From contig NZ_CSTE01000005.1 in NCBI RefSeq assembly GCF_001368915.1, positions 124,001 to 188,000 on the forward strand: 64,000 nucleotides of DNA. Reading direction: 5' to 3'. This DNA comes from Haloferax massiliensis (GTDB taxonomy: Archaea > Halobacteriota > Halobacteria > Halobacteriales > Haloferacaceae). Each line of letters starts with the position of its first letter. The stretch's first letter is position 1. Below, one piece after another: positions 8,387-17,629 of the stretch. The notes below the pieces were generated by a model that had not been told where the DNA came from, did no database searches, and saw only the letters and a program-made list of their open reading frames with translations. Both the position numbers and the translations under genes were made by a program.

Positions 8387-10248
8387 TCTTGAATGAGGAG
8401 GGTGCCGTCGGTCGAGTAGGCGTACCCGGCGTCTTCGAACACCGACCGCGCTCGCTCCGCGTCGAGCGTGCCGGTCCCCGCGTCGCCGACGAAATCGAGT
8501 TCGGAGACGGTCTCGCGCCACGCGTCGTCGTCCGGGACGTACTGGGTGGTTTCGAGCGGCGAGGACGCGGGCCGGGCCTCGCTGCCGAACAGCGACTCCA
8601 CGAGGAACTCGCGGTCGACGAGTCGGGCGACCGCCCGGCGGAACCGGGGGTTCATAAACGGCGGCCGCCGGTGGTTGTAGCCGATGTGGTAACACCACTC
8701 GGGTCGGCTGGAGCGGACGGAGATGCCGGGTTCCTCCTCCGCGGCTTCCCTCGCGTCGGCCGACAGCGAGTTCGCCGTCGCGTCCGCCGCGTCGGCCGCG
8801 AGAAGCTCGACGGCGGCACCGTCGGACGGAACGACGTCGAACCGCAGCGAGTCGAACGAGAGGCCGCCGTCGAACCGGGACAGCCAGCCGTCGAGCGCGT
8901 CGTCGGTGGCGAGGAAGTGGTCCGCGAACGGCTCCATCGAAATCGACTCTCTGGCCGTCGTTCCCGTCACGCGAAGCGGGCCGCTCCCGACCGGAGAGAG
9001 GTTGTTCCGGACGAGCGCCTCAGTGACGTTGCCCCCGTCGAGCCACGACGCGCTCGTCGGGCGGGCGAACGGCTCCCAGACGTGCTCGGGGAGCACCGGA
9101 ATCGTCAGCGCGCGCGCCGCGACCGACCGGCTCACGTCGCCGAACCGAATCGTCGCCTCGCGGTCGGACGCGGCGTCGACCGAGTCGACGAGCGAGGCGC
9201 GGCCCCGGTACCGCGGCGACGGCACCGACTGGTCGAGCGACCCGAGCGCCGTGTCGGAGATGAACCGGAAGGTGAACGCCACGTCCGACGCCGTTATCGG
9301 CTCGCCGTCGTGCCACACGAGGTCGTCGCGGAGCCGGAGCGAAAGCGTCGTCGCGTCCCCGTCGGACCACTCCCACGACGCCGCCATCCACGGTCGCATC
9401 CGGTCGTAAATCGGACGGCCCAACGAGTCGTAGACGAGGTCGAGGAGCGTCCCGTCCGAGCGAAACGGCGTCGAAAGCGGGTTGAGGTTCTCCGTCGGGC
9501 GCGAGTCGTCAAGCGTCATGCGGAGCTCGTTAGCGGGGGTCGGCCCGTCGGTCGTCGTCGCGGACGTCGGCCGCTCGGTCGGTGTCGGGGTCGCGGACGG
9601 CGCGGCCGTCGACTCGGTCGGCGAGGCGGTCGCCGCCGTGGGGACTGTCCTCGCACCGAGATACCCCGTGAGGCTGTGGATTCCGACGCCGTCGGGCCAG
9701 TTGGCTCGCTCCGGCCGGGTCGCCTGCGCCGGCCGCGGGGCCGCGACGGGCGTGAACGGTTGGGCCTCCGCGACGCGCCGCTGAATCTCCGCGAGCGTCG
9801 CGGCGCGAACGGAGCCGGTCTCCGTCCGCTGTCGCTCCAGAAGCGAGTCCAACGACAGGTCGCCGTATCCGAACGGGTTTTGCCACCCGCGGCCCGGGCC
9901 GTAGCGAGAGTGGAGCAGGGGGCGGAGGAAGTCCGGGTCGCGCCGGAGCAGCAGGCGGGAGACGTAGATATCGAAGTCGTGGTTCGAGAGCACGTCGCGG
10001 AGGAGCTCCTCCCGGCTCATCGGAACCACGGTCGCCGCGATGCCGACCGTCTGGAGGCGCGTGGCGAGATAGCGGGCGAGCCTCGTCGCCATCGCGTCGG
10101 TGTCCGCGGGGACCGTTTTGACAGAGAGCGAAAGCGGCGTCCGTTCGTCGCGCGCGACCGTCGATTCCAGCTGTCGGACACACCCGCCGGTCAGGCCCGC
10201 GCCTGCGAGCGCCAAAACCGACCGTCTGGTTAGCCGTGTTGATGACAT
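8383..10248 (-). CDS. Circularly permuted SBP_bac_5-type solute-binding lipoprotein
   Basis: A 621-residue exported lipoprotein: a Tat-type start TRRSVLALAGAG and a lipobox ending at Cys23. Residues about 38-200 look like the C-terminal lobe of family 5 peptide-binding proteins (ARYLATRLQTVGIAATVV, then FDIYVSRLLLRRDPDFL). A Thr/Ser/Pro linker follows (about 203-238). Then comes the normal N-terminal part (MAASWEWSDG, LRDDLVWHDGEPITASDVAF) running on to VFEDAGYAYSTDGTLLIQE, where family members usually continue into the lobe that is here placed first. No permease or ATPase is adjacent. The following PAP2 gene overlaps it by 4 bases. The ligand is unknown. Confidence 0.85.
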   Translation of the reverse strand: MSSTRLTRRSVLALAGAGLTGGCVRQLESTVARDERTPLSLSVKTVPADTDAMATRLARYLATRLQTVGIAATVVPMSREELLRDVLSNHDFDIYVSRLLLRRDPDFLRPLLHSRYGPGRGWQNPFGYGDLSLDSLLERQRTETGSVRAATLAEIQRRVAEAQPFTPVAAPRPAQATRPERANWPDGVGIHSLTGYLGARTVPTAATASPTESTAAPSATPTPTERPTSATTTDGPTPANELRMTLDDSRPTENLNPLSTPFRSDGTLLDLVYDSLGRPIYDRMRPWMAASWEWSDGDATTLSLRLRDDLVWHDGEPITASDVAFTFRFISDTALGSLDQSVPSPRYRGRASLVDSVDAASDREATIRFGDVSRSVAARALTIPVLPEHVWEPFARPTSASWLDGGNVTEALVRNNLSPVGSGPLRVTGTTARESISMEPFADHFLATDDALDGWLSRFDGGLSFDSLRFDVVPSDGAAVELLAADAADATANSLSADAREAAEEEPGISVRSSRPEWCYHIGYNHRRPPFMNPRFRRAVARLVDREFLVESLFGSEARPASSPLETTQYVPDDDAWRETVSELDFVGDAGTGTLDAERARSVFEDAGYAYSTDGTLLIQE

Positions 10249-10309
10249 GTAGGGGAGGGCAGGTAACTGTCTTGGCGTGTGTCGCCGTTATTATCCGGGG
10301 ACTAAGTAG

Positions 10310-11782
10310 TCAGACTCCCAGAAAGAGCGGCCACGCGAGCAGGAGAACCCACAGGCAGACGGCCGCCGAAAGCGCGGTTCGACGGGGGGAAGACGACTCG
10401 AAGCGACGCTGTCCGACGACGGCGAGCGCCCCGAGCGCGACGAGCACGGCGAACCGATGGAGGACGATTTCGACCGGGACGACCGCGACCTGTATCGACG
10501 CGAAGTCGGCGACCAGCCCGACCCCGTAGCCGACGAACGCGACGCCGAACCACAGTTCCGGCCGGTAACCCCGTGGGAGCCGAACTGCGAGGACGACCGG
10601 AGCCGCGGCAAACACCGGGTAGAGCAGTCCGGCGACGACTTTCGGGTGGTTGGGGACGACGCTCTCGAAACCGAGCGCGGCCGACCGGACCAAAAGCGGG
10701 AGGGCGGCGAGCGCGACGAAGAGCGCGACGCCGCGCTGGAATCGGTAGTCGGCGAGGCGGGACCAGCGGAGGCGCTCGACGACCACGCCCATATCCATCC
10801 CGTCGCGTCGGGTGAACAGGGCGGCGAGACCCCCGACACCGACGAAGACGACGGCGAGTATCGAAAGGGCGTTTCCGACGCCAGCCGCCGTCGTCGTCGG
10901 GGGACCGAGCGCGGAGGCGGCGGCGTCGCGTTCGGGGTCGGCGCGCGCCGCGGCATCGCCCCGGTCAGTCGCCGATTCGACGGTCGCTGGACGGCGCAGG
11001 TCCTCCTTCGGGAGCGTCGAGAGTTGGGGCGGGCCGAGTTCGACGACCGACACCCAGCCGTCGGCGTCGATGATGCCGCCGTTGGCGAACCGCTCGCGGC
11101 GAACGTCGACGACGGTCGGCTGCCGCAGCAGGTCGCGCTCGACGACGTGCTGCGGGCCGGCCAGACTGGTCACCGTGTGTCGGAGCCGAAACCAGTCCCA
11201 GTAGTCACGGTGGGCCTGAATCGCCGTCCACGAGTCGTCCGGTGCCCCGCCGCCGTACAGGCGGAGGTGGATTCGGCTCCCGAAGTACGTCCCGTCGTGG
11301 AGCTGCATCGACTCCGCGATCCACAGCCCGCCCGAGTCTGCGGTGTCGACGAAGGTGAACCGGTCCGCGCCCGTGGCGGCCCCCCACGGGGCGTCAACCT
11401 CGTCGGTCGGTGCCTGTTCGGCGGACGCCTGTTGCCACGATTCGTTCGTCTCGTCCCACGTCGCGTCGCGCGAGTAGAGGAGAAGCGAGCGGACCCGCGC
11501 GGGGTTCCCCTCGACGACGAGGTTCACCGGGAGCGTCAGCGAGTCGAACGAGCGGTCGCGGCTGGTGAACGGCCAGAGCCTGTCGCCCCGTTCGCCGACG
11601 GCGACCAGTCGAACGTCGTCGACGGACTTCGGACCGTTCGGTGCCGACGCCGCCGCGACCGTCGACCCGCCCCCGCGGGCGTCGAAGTCGACGACGCTCG
11701 CAGTCGGCACCGCTGTCGTCGCCACAAGGAGGACGAGGCCGAGGACGACGAGGCCCTCGACCGCTCCGAGACGAGACGCCAT
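10310..11782 (-). CDS. Membrane protein with LssY_C-like extracellular domain
   Basis: The 490-residue protein has an N-terminal membrane helix (about 8-28), an external domain of about 230 residues and about six helices after residue 300. The external part has features recalling LssY C-terminal domains: LPVNLVVEGN, then a late GSRIHLRLYG and an Asp/His-rich ending HVVERDLL. LssY_C is often found near PAP2 phosphatases, and a PAP2 gene lies two genes away. The assignment is by motif memory and is tentative. It is divergent from the arylsulfotransferase gene. Confidence 0.55.
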   Translation of the reverse strand: MASRLGAVEGLVVLGLVLLVATTAVPTASVVDFDARGGGSTVAAASAPNGPKSVDDVRLVAVGERGDRLWPFTSRDRSFDSLTLPVNLVVEGNPARVRSLLLYSRDATWDETNESWQQASAEQAPTDEVDAPWGAATGADRFTFVDTADSGGLWIAESMQLHDGTYFGSRIHLRLYGGGAPDDSWTAIQAHRDYWDWFRLRHTVTSLAGPQHVVERDLLRQPTVVDVRRERFANGGIIDADGWVSVVELGPPQLSTLPKEDLRRPATVESATDRGDAAARADPERDAAASALGPPTTTAAGVGNALSILAVVFVGVGGLAALFTRRDGMDMGVVVERLRWSRLADYRFQRGVALFVALAALPLLVRSAALGFESVVPNHPKVVAGLLYPVFAAAPVVLAVRLPRGYRPELWFGVAFVGYGVGLVADFASIQVAVVPVEIVLHRFAVLVALGALAVVGQRRFESSSPRRTALSAAVCLWVLLLAWPLFLGV

Positions 11783-11921
11783 TGCGTCGTGTTCCCGGCC
11801 TCGGAACCCTAATTATTCCGTGCGTAAGGTCCGTTCGGGAACAGGTCGCGGCGGCAGGGCCCGACTCGCCCGCAGTTTAGCACCCCGATAGTAAGACCGT
11901 CCACCGACCGAGGGGTATGCA

Positions 11922-13271
11922 ATGGTCAAGCGGACGCATCTGCGAGTCGCCGCGGCAGTCGCCCTCCTCGTCTGCGCGGGCATCGTCGGGGCCGCGTACC
12001 TGAGCCGGCCGACCTCGGCGGTGGCGGACGCGACCGGCGAGAGCGCACGGGTCGCGCCCGCGAACGGGACGACGGTCATCGCGACCGATTCGAACACGTG
12101 GCTCGGCCGAGAGAGCGACGGGGCGCGAGCGAACGCCGAACTCGTCGCCTTCGGGGCCGACGGAGAGCGGCGCTACTACGACGACTCCCACACCCGTTAC
12201 TGGGACGTCGACCCCGTCGAGGGGACGAACGCGACGGTCGAGTACCTCTATGCGGACCACCTCACCGCCGACGAGTGCGGCGGCGAGAGCGTGTGTACGC
12301 GGAACGGCATCGAGCGCGTGAACCTCACTACCGGCGAGGTCGAAGGGATTTACAGCAGAGTGACCGCCGGGAAGCACTCGACGCGGTGGCACGACGCCGA
12401 CAGGCTGAGCGATTCGACGTACGTCGTCGCCGACATCGCCGCGGACCGCGTGTTCGTCGTGAACACGACGACGGAACTGGTCGAGTGGTCGTGGGACGCA
12501 CAGGCGGCGTTCGACCCCGCGACGACCGGCGGGCCGTACCCGTCCGACTGGACGCACCTCAACGACGTCGAGGTGCTCGAAAACGGGCTCGTTCAGGTCA
12601 GCCTCCGCAACCACGACAGGGTCGTGTACCTCGACCGCGACACCGGCCTCGTCGAGAACCGGACGCTCGGAGACGGCTCCCACGACGTCCTCTACGAGCA
12701 GCACAACCCCGATTACATCGCGAACCCGGACGGCGACGACGCCGTGCTCGTCGCCGACTCCGAGAACAACCGTCTCGTCGAATACCGCGACGACGACGGC
12801 GAGTGGGTCCGCTCGTGGGACTGGCAGGACGAACAGCTCCAGTGGCCGCGGGACGCGGACAGGCTCCCGAACGGGCACACGCTCGTGACGGACTCGAACG
12901 GGAACCGCGTGTTCGAACTGGACGAGACCGGCGACGTCGTCTGGAGCGTCCCCGTCGCGTTCCCCTACGAGGCCGAACGGCTCGGAACCGGCGACGAGAG
13001 CGCCGGCGGCCCGCCCGCGCACGAACTCGACCTCCGGAATCGGACGGCCGGAGGTCCGAGCGCCGGGGCCGGCGGCACGCCCCGGTCGGTTCTCCCGAAC
13101 CCCGTGGTGAACGCCGTCTACTACGTCCTCCCGCGGTGGATGGGGGTCTCCGAACTGCTGGTCGCCGGCCTCGCGCTCGGAATCGGACTCGCGTGGGCCG
13201 TCGCCGAACTGCGGTGGTTACCGTACCGCGTCTCGCTTACGAACCCGGTCTCCCTCCGAAAGCGGAACTGA
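11922..13271 (+). CDS. Arylsulfotransferase (ASST) family membrane protein
   Basis: The 449-residue protein has an N-terminal membrane helix (about 8-27), a beta-propeller body and a C-terminal helix (about 412-432). ASST-type repeats are clear: RWHDADRLSDSTYVVADI, WTHLNDVEVLENGLVQVSLR, YEQHNPDYI and WPRDADRLPNGHTLVTDSNG. The family transfers sulfate or acts on related conjugates. In haloarchaea sulfated sugars occur in surface glycans, so modification of exported glycan is the likely role. The next gene, a GT-C glycosyltransferase, begins 11 bases after its stop. Confidence 0.82.
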   Translation: MVKRTHLRVAAAVALLVCAGIVGAAYLSRPTSAVADATGESARVAPANGTTVIATDSNTWLGRESDGARANAELVAFGADGERRYYDDSHTRYWDVDPVEGTNATVEYLYADHLTADECGGESVCTRNGIERVNLTTGEVEGIYSRVTAGKHSTRWHDADRLSDSTYVVADIAADRVFVVNTTTELVEWSWDAQAAFDPATTGGPYPSDWTHLNDVEVLENGLVQVSLRNHDRVVYLDRDTGLVENRTLGDGSHDVLYEQHNPDYIANPDGDDAVLVADSENNRLVEYRDDDGEWVRSWDWQDEQLQWPRDADRLPNGHTLVTDSNGNRVFELDETGDVVWSVPVAFPYEAERLGTGDESAGGPPAHELDLRNRTAGGPSAGAGGTPRSVLPNPVVNAVYYVLPRWMGVSELLVAGLALGIGLAWAVAELRWLPYRVSLTNPVSLRKRN

Positions 13272-13282
13272 GAGTCAACGAT

Positions 13283-14986
13283 ATGAGTTCAACGACCGAC
13301 GACACGTCGAACGGTCTCGACCCCGCGGCCCCGAACCGAGAGAACGCGTTCACCGACGGCGTTCCCGGCCTCGGCCGCGAGAGCCACGCGTGGTTCGCCA
13401 TCGCCATCGTCGCCGGACTCGTCGTCTCGGCGGCGTACGTGACGACCCACGACTACCCGGCCTACGGGTCCGGGCTGTATCTCGAAATCGCGGCGCAGAT
13501 TCGGGCCGGCGGCTACGCGCTCCCGACTTCGATTCCGTACTACGACGGCGGGATTCCGTTCGCGTACCCGCCGCTCCAGTTCTACGTGGTCGCGTTCCTG
13601 ACCGACCTCGGCGTCTCGGGGATGACGCTCAGTCTCGTCCTCCCGGCTATCGTGACGGTCCTCTACCTCGTGCCGTACTACGGAACCGCCCTCGAACTCC
13701 TCCCGACGCGGCGACAGGCGGGGGTCGCGACGGCGGTTCTCGCGGTCAGCCCCCCGGTCCTGCAGTGGCACCTCTCGGCCGGCGGCATCGTCCGCGCGTC
13801 CGCGTTCTTCCTGTCGCTCTGCGGGGTCTACGTCGGGGCGAGGCTGTTCCGCCGCGGCACTCGCCGCCCGCTGTGGGTCGGGTCCGGTATCATCTTTTTC
13901 GGGCTGACCGTCCTCTCGCATCCGACGTACACCGTCTTCTTCGGGGTCAGTTGGCTCGTCCTCTACGCGATGCTCGACCGGACGCTCCCCGGTCTCGTCA
14001 GCGGAGCTCTCGTGGCGCTGGGCGGCCTCGTCCTCGCCGCGCCGTGGTGGGTCAACGTCGTCTCCGTCCACGGCGTGGGGGCGTTTGCGGGGGCGGCGGG
14101 CAGTCACAGCGGCATCGCCGGCGGCGTCAGTCGACTCCTCGACCAGTTCGTCTACCCGCTGGAACCGACCGTCGTCACGGTGTTCTTCCTCGCGAGTTTC
14201 GCCGCCGCGGGCGTGCTCGTCTCCCAGCGGAAGTTCACGCTTCCGCTGTGGCTCTTCGTCTGCGCGTACGCCATCGGGAAGGAGCGCTTCCAGTTCGTCG
14301 CCGGGGCGATGATGATATCGACGGTGCTGTTCGGCGTCGTCGTACCGCGGCTGACGGACGGCGTTCGGGGGTCGTTCGATAACCGGCAGGTGATGGCCTC
14401 GACGCTGGTCGTGGTCCTCGTCGTCGGGACGTGCCTCGGCGGGTTCTACGCCGCGAGCGGCCTCGGTGCAGCACACCACGGCAGTCCGAGCCTCCCCCCG
14501 TTCATCGACGCCGACGACCGGGAGGCGATGGAGTGGGCGAGCAACAACACCGACGAGGACGCGTCGTTCGTCGTGCTCTCGGACGCCGCCGAACTGTTCC
14601 CCCACTACGCCGAGCGGAGCATCCTCGTGGGACCGTGGGGCGTCGAATGGAAGAGCCCGGACAGGTACTACGACCAGATTTCGGCGTTCAAAACGGCGAG
14701 CACCTGCGGGAACGCGACCTGCGTCACCGAGTCGATGGAGTCCGTCGACGCCTCCCCCGACTACCTCTACGTCCCCCGCGGGACGTACACCGTCCGGGGG
14801 CTCCAAGAAGACGGGACCGAACGGCTCCGCAGGTCGCTCGCCGACAGTCACCGATACGAGCGAGTCTACGGAAACGACGGGGTCGTGGTGTACGCGGTCG
14901 AGCCGAGCGACACCGACAGTCCGACCGCCGAAACGGCCGGTTTGTCAGACGCTAAGCGCCGTCGACCGGGATTATCCGGCCGATAG
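13283..14986 (+). CDS. GT-C type membrane glycosyltransferase (GT39/ArnT-like)
   Basis: A 567-residue polytopic protein with about 12 hydrophobic helices. Its first outward loop carries the acidic DYPAYGSGLYLEIAAQI and YYDGGIPFAYPPLQFY segments, as in ArnT/PMT-type enzymes that use polyprenyl-phosphate sugars. A soluble C-terminal domain follows (about 440-560). The start MSSTTDDTS at 13283 was chosen because the longer upstream frame is an antisense-like Arg-rich shadow of the arylsulfotransferase. It probably glycosylates surface lipid or protein together with the neighbouring sulfotransferase. Confidence 0.8.
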   Translation: MSSTTDDTSNGLDPAAPNRENAFTDGVPGLGRESHAWFAIAIVAGLVVSAAYVTTHDYPAYGSGLYLEIAAQIRAGGYALPTSIPYYDGGIPFAYPPLQFYVVAFLTDLGVSGMTLSLVLPAIVTVLYLVPYYGTALELLPTRRQAGVATAVLAVSPPVLQWHLSAGGIVRASAFFLSLCGVYVGARLFRRGTRRPLWVGSGIIFFGLTVLSHPTYTVFFGVSWLVLYAMLDRTLPGLVSGALVALGGLVLAAPWWVNVVSVHGVGAFAGAAGSHSGIAGGVSRLLDQFVYPLEPTVVTVFFLASFAAAGVLVSQRKFTLPLWLFVCAYAIGKERFQFVAGAMMISTVLFGVVVPRLTDGVRGSFDNRQVMASTLVVVLVVGTCLGGFYAASGLGAAHHGSPSLPPFIDADDREAMEWASNNTDEDASFVVLSDAAELFPHYAERSILVGPWGVEWKSPDRYYDQISAFKTASTCGNATCVTESMESVDASPDYLYVPRGTYTVRGLQEDGTERLRRSLADSHRYERVYGNDGVVVYAVEPSDTDSPTAETAGLSDAKRRRPGLSGR

Positions 14987-15014
14987 TAAACACCCCTCGG
15001 GGAGAGCGTGAGGT

Positions 15015-16349
15015 ATGTTCGCACCATCACGAATCCGCGGCTCGTACGGGACCCACGTGACCGCGAAACTCGCCCTCAAGGCCGGTCGCGCCCTCGCGGG
15101 GACGGGCGACGAAATCGTCGTGGGCCACGACCCGAGCGACAGCGCTCGGCTCCTCGCGGACGCCGTCGCACTCGGGGTCTGTGAGTGCGGTGGCACCGTC
15201 CATCGACTCGGCCCGGTTGCGAGTCCGACCGTCTCCCACGGCGTGAGGCGACTCGGCGGCGACGCCGGCGTGGCGGTGACGACCGTCAGCGACCCCGACG
15301 ACGACACCGCGCTGAAACTGTTCGACGACGACGGCTCGCGCCTCTCGTGGGAGCGACAGAGCAGGGTCGTCCGCCGGGTCAACGGCTCGTCCGCCGAAGT
15401 CGCCTCGTGGGACGAAATCGGGGCGGAGCGTCGCTGGGACGACGCCACGACGCGTCATCTCGACCATCTCTGCGACTCTCGACCGTCGTTTTCCGACACG
15501 CGCGCCGTGGTCGCCGTCGGCGAGCGGGGCGACGGCATCGTGGCCGAGGCGCTCGAACGCCTCGGCTGCGACGTCGAGCGCCTCACTGACGCCGCGGACG
15601 ACTCGTTCCCGCGACGCCGAGTGGCCGACGGCGACGACGTCTGCCGGACGCTCCGGCGGACCGTCGCGACCACGGACGCCGATATCGGTCTCGCCCACGA
15701 CGCCGACGCCGACCGCCTCGTCGCCGTCGACGAGACCGGCGAGGTCGTCGGCGGGGACACGCTCTTGGGGCTGTTCGCGCGGGAAGCGGTCCGCGATGCC
15801 GACGGCGACGCGCGCGTCGCCGTCCCGCTGGAGGCGAGTCGACGCATCGAGGAGGTCGTCTCCGACGCGGGCGGGAGCATCGTGCGAGTCGAGATGGACG
15901 GAATCCCGGGGTCCGGACCGGCGTCGAGCGCGGACGTCGTCTTCGGCGGCGAGCCGAGCGGCGTCTATCAGTGGCCGGACGAGTCGCCCTGCCCGGACGC
16001 GGCGCTGTCGGCGGTTCGGCTCGCGCGCCTCGTCGACGAGGGAGCGCCGCTCTCCGAACAGGCGGGCGACGTCGCGGCGTACCCGCTGTTTTTCGACTCG
16101 GTCGCGGTCGACAACTGCGCCCGCGAGATGACGCGGCTCGCGACCGAGAGCCAAGCGCGGTTCGACGACGTTCGAACCGACGACGGCATCTTCGTCGAAC
16201 GAGACGACGCGTGGTTCGTCGTCAGGGCGAGCCGAACCGAGCGCGTCCTTCGCGTGACCGTCGAAGGAACGTCCCGAAACAGTGCGAAACAGTTGTTCGA
16301 AGCGGTGTGGGCGCTCGTGGCCGACGAGCGAGCGACGCTCGTCGCCTGA
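15015..16349 (+). CDS. Phosphohexomutase-family protein with altered catalytic loop
   Basis: A 444-residue member of the alpha-D-phosphohexomutase family (phosphomannomutase/phosphoglucosamine mutase). The metal loop DADADR (229-234) and the sugar-binding GGEPSG (311-316) are intact. The catalytic loop, normally TASHNP with a phosphorylated Ser, reads TTVSDP at 89-94, so the usual Ser position is Val and a Ser sits one place later. It may be a variant or inactive mutase. It follows the glycosyltransferase by 28 bases, which suggests sugar-phosphate supply for the same pathway. Confidence 0.85.
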   Translation: MFAPSRIRGSYGTHVTAKLALKAGRALAGTGDEIVVGHDPSDSARLLADAVALGVCECGGTVHRLGPVASPTVSHGVRRLGGDAGVAVTTVSDPDDDTALKLFDDDGSRLSWERQSRVVRRVNGSSAEVASWDEIGAERRWDDATTRHLDHLCDSRPSFSDTRAVVAVGERGDGIVAEALERLGCDVERLTDAADDSFPRRRVADGDDVCRTLRRTVATTDADIGLAHDADADRLVAVDETGEVVGGDTLLGLFAREAVRDADGDARVAVPLEASRRIEEVVSDAGGSIVRVEMDGIPGSGPASSADVVFGGEPSGVYQWPDESPCPDAALSAVRLARLVDEGAPLSEQAGDVAAYPLFFDSVAVDNCAREMTRLATESQARFDDVRTDDGIFVERDDAWFVVRASRTERVLRVTVEGTSRNSAKQLFEAVWALVADERATLVA

Positions 16350-16398
16350 CCGCGCCCGGCCGGCGCATCGGCGAGCGCCGCGGGCGAGCAAAACACAC

Positions 16399-17028
16399 AT
16401 GCCGGCGCGCTCCGAATCGCGGCTCGAAATCGTGGGACACGAAGACGGGAGCCAAAGCGCGTACGACGCGGTCGAGACCGGCGACGAGCTGGTGAGCTGG
16501 TCGCGGGCGTACTGCCGCCGCGCGGCGAGCGACTACGACTTCAGCGTGGACCTACACCGCGTCGAGTGGGAAGTGTCCACCCGCGCGAAGCGCCGAGCGG
16601 CCGCGGTGAAAACCCCGACCGTCGACGACGCCGCGGTCGGCGAACCCAAGCAGTGGGAGAGCACGTCGGCGCGCGCGGACCGACTCGGCGGCGCGCCGAC
16701 GTGTACCATGTCGCTGTCGTGGCGGGCGTTCGAGTCGTTCGACCGCGCGGAGTGGTCGGCGACGCTCCGACACGAACTCGTCCACGTCGAGCAGTTTCAG
16801 GCGTTCGGCGCGACCGACCACGGGCCGGCGTTCAAGCGCCGCGCCGAGGCGGTCGACGCGCCGGTTCGCGTCCGCCGGTTCGCGGAGCCGAAGTACACCC
16901 TCACCTGCGAGGACTGCAGCGCGGACGTGGCCTACCGCTACCGCGAGTGCAAACTGGTTCGCAGGTCGTCGGCCTATCGCTCCGCATGCTGCGATGCGCC
17001 GCTGGACTGTCGAAAACGAGAGGGATAG
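16399..17028 (+). CDS. SprT-like zinc metalloprotease
   Basis: This is a 209-residue protein. The SprT signature HELVHVEQF (about 122-130) gives the zinc ligands and the catalytic Glu. The C-terminal part has four Cys-containing steps (TCEDC, REC, ACC and DC), consistent with a small zinc-binding module. SprT/Spartan proteins are linked to proteolysis, including DNA-protein crosslinks in eukaryotes; the archaeal role is unproven. The start MPARSESRL was taken because it leaves the upstream gene intact. Confidence 0.85.
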   Translation: MPARSESRLEIVGHEDGSQSAYDAVETGDELVSWSRAYCRRAASDYDFSVDLHRVEWEVSTRAKRRAAAVKTPTVDDAAVGEPKQWESTSARADRLGGAPTCTMSLSWRAFESFDRAEWSATLRHELVHVEQFQAFGATDHGPAFKRRAEAVDAPVRVRRFAEPKYTLTCEDCSADVAYRYRECKLVRRSSAYRSACCDAPLDCRKREG

Positions 17029-17061
17029 CGGGCGAACGCGAGCGCCCGCCGCCCGGAGCGA

Positions 17062-17256
17062 CTACCGACTCGGCGGGTGCGCCCGCGCCTCCCGAATCGC
17101 CACGAAAGCGATGACGAGGACGAACACGAGCGCCAAGAAGAACTCGATGCCGGGAACGGTCCCGGAGACGGCCCAGACGTACGCGTCCTCCGCGCCGAGG
17201 ATGACGAACAGTCCGACGAGAATCGCCACGCCGGTTCGACCGATGCCGAGTCTCAT
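17062..17256 (-). CDS. Small two-helix membrane protein
   Basis: A 64-residue protein with hydrophobic helices at about 7-29 and 36-56 and a basic tail. Codon use matches the neighbouring genes and the ATG gives a clean start. No family was recognised. Confidence 0.55.
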   Translation of the reverse strand: MRLGIGRTGVAILVGLFVILGAEDAYVWAVSGTVPGIEFFLALVFVLVIAFVAIREARAHPPSR

Positions 17257-17629
17257 ACCCCGATTTTACCGCCGCGACGACATAAGCGTTGGAGGCGGCT
17301 GTCGTCGCGTGAGACGCGGCGGTATTGCTCGCTACCACGAATACTACACCGACGGAGACCGCCGACCGAGTTAGATTGTGGTCTCGTACTTCCTCAGAGA
17401 GGAGAATGAAATCATTCACGCCCGATTCGAAAAGATCCGAAGAAGATACTCAGTCAAATAAGAGAGATGGGCAGACAATAATGTCTATTTTTTGCACTAC
17501 TATTGGGATATTTGGAGTGGGAATCGGACGCGAAACACGCGCGTCGAGACACCGCGCCACGTTCACGCCACGCCCCCCGAGAGGGGAGTATTTATCACGC
17601 GAGCGCGACCCAAACCCAGTATCGAACCC
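17257..17629 (+). other. Intergenic region with promoter of the DUF1028 gene
   Basis: 373 bases, AT-rich in the middle (17420-17520), with no supported gene. A TATA-like gtatttatc at 17588-17596 lies about 36 bases before the ATG at 17630, suggesting a short leader. Confidence 0.45.

Noticed and set aside
12098-13282. Upstream extension of the GT-C glycosyltransferase frame
   Set aside because: It overlaps the arylsulfotransferase gene in another frame and reads as Arg-rich shadow; the membrane protein starts naturally at 13283.
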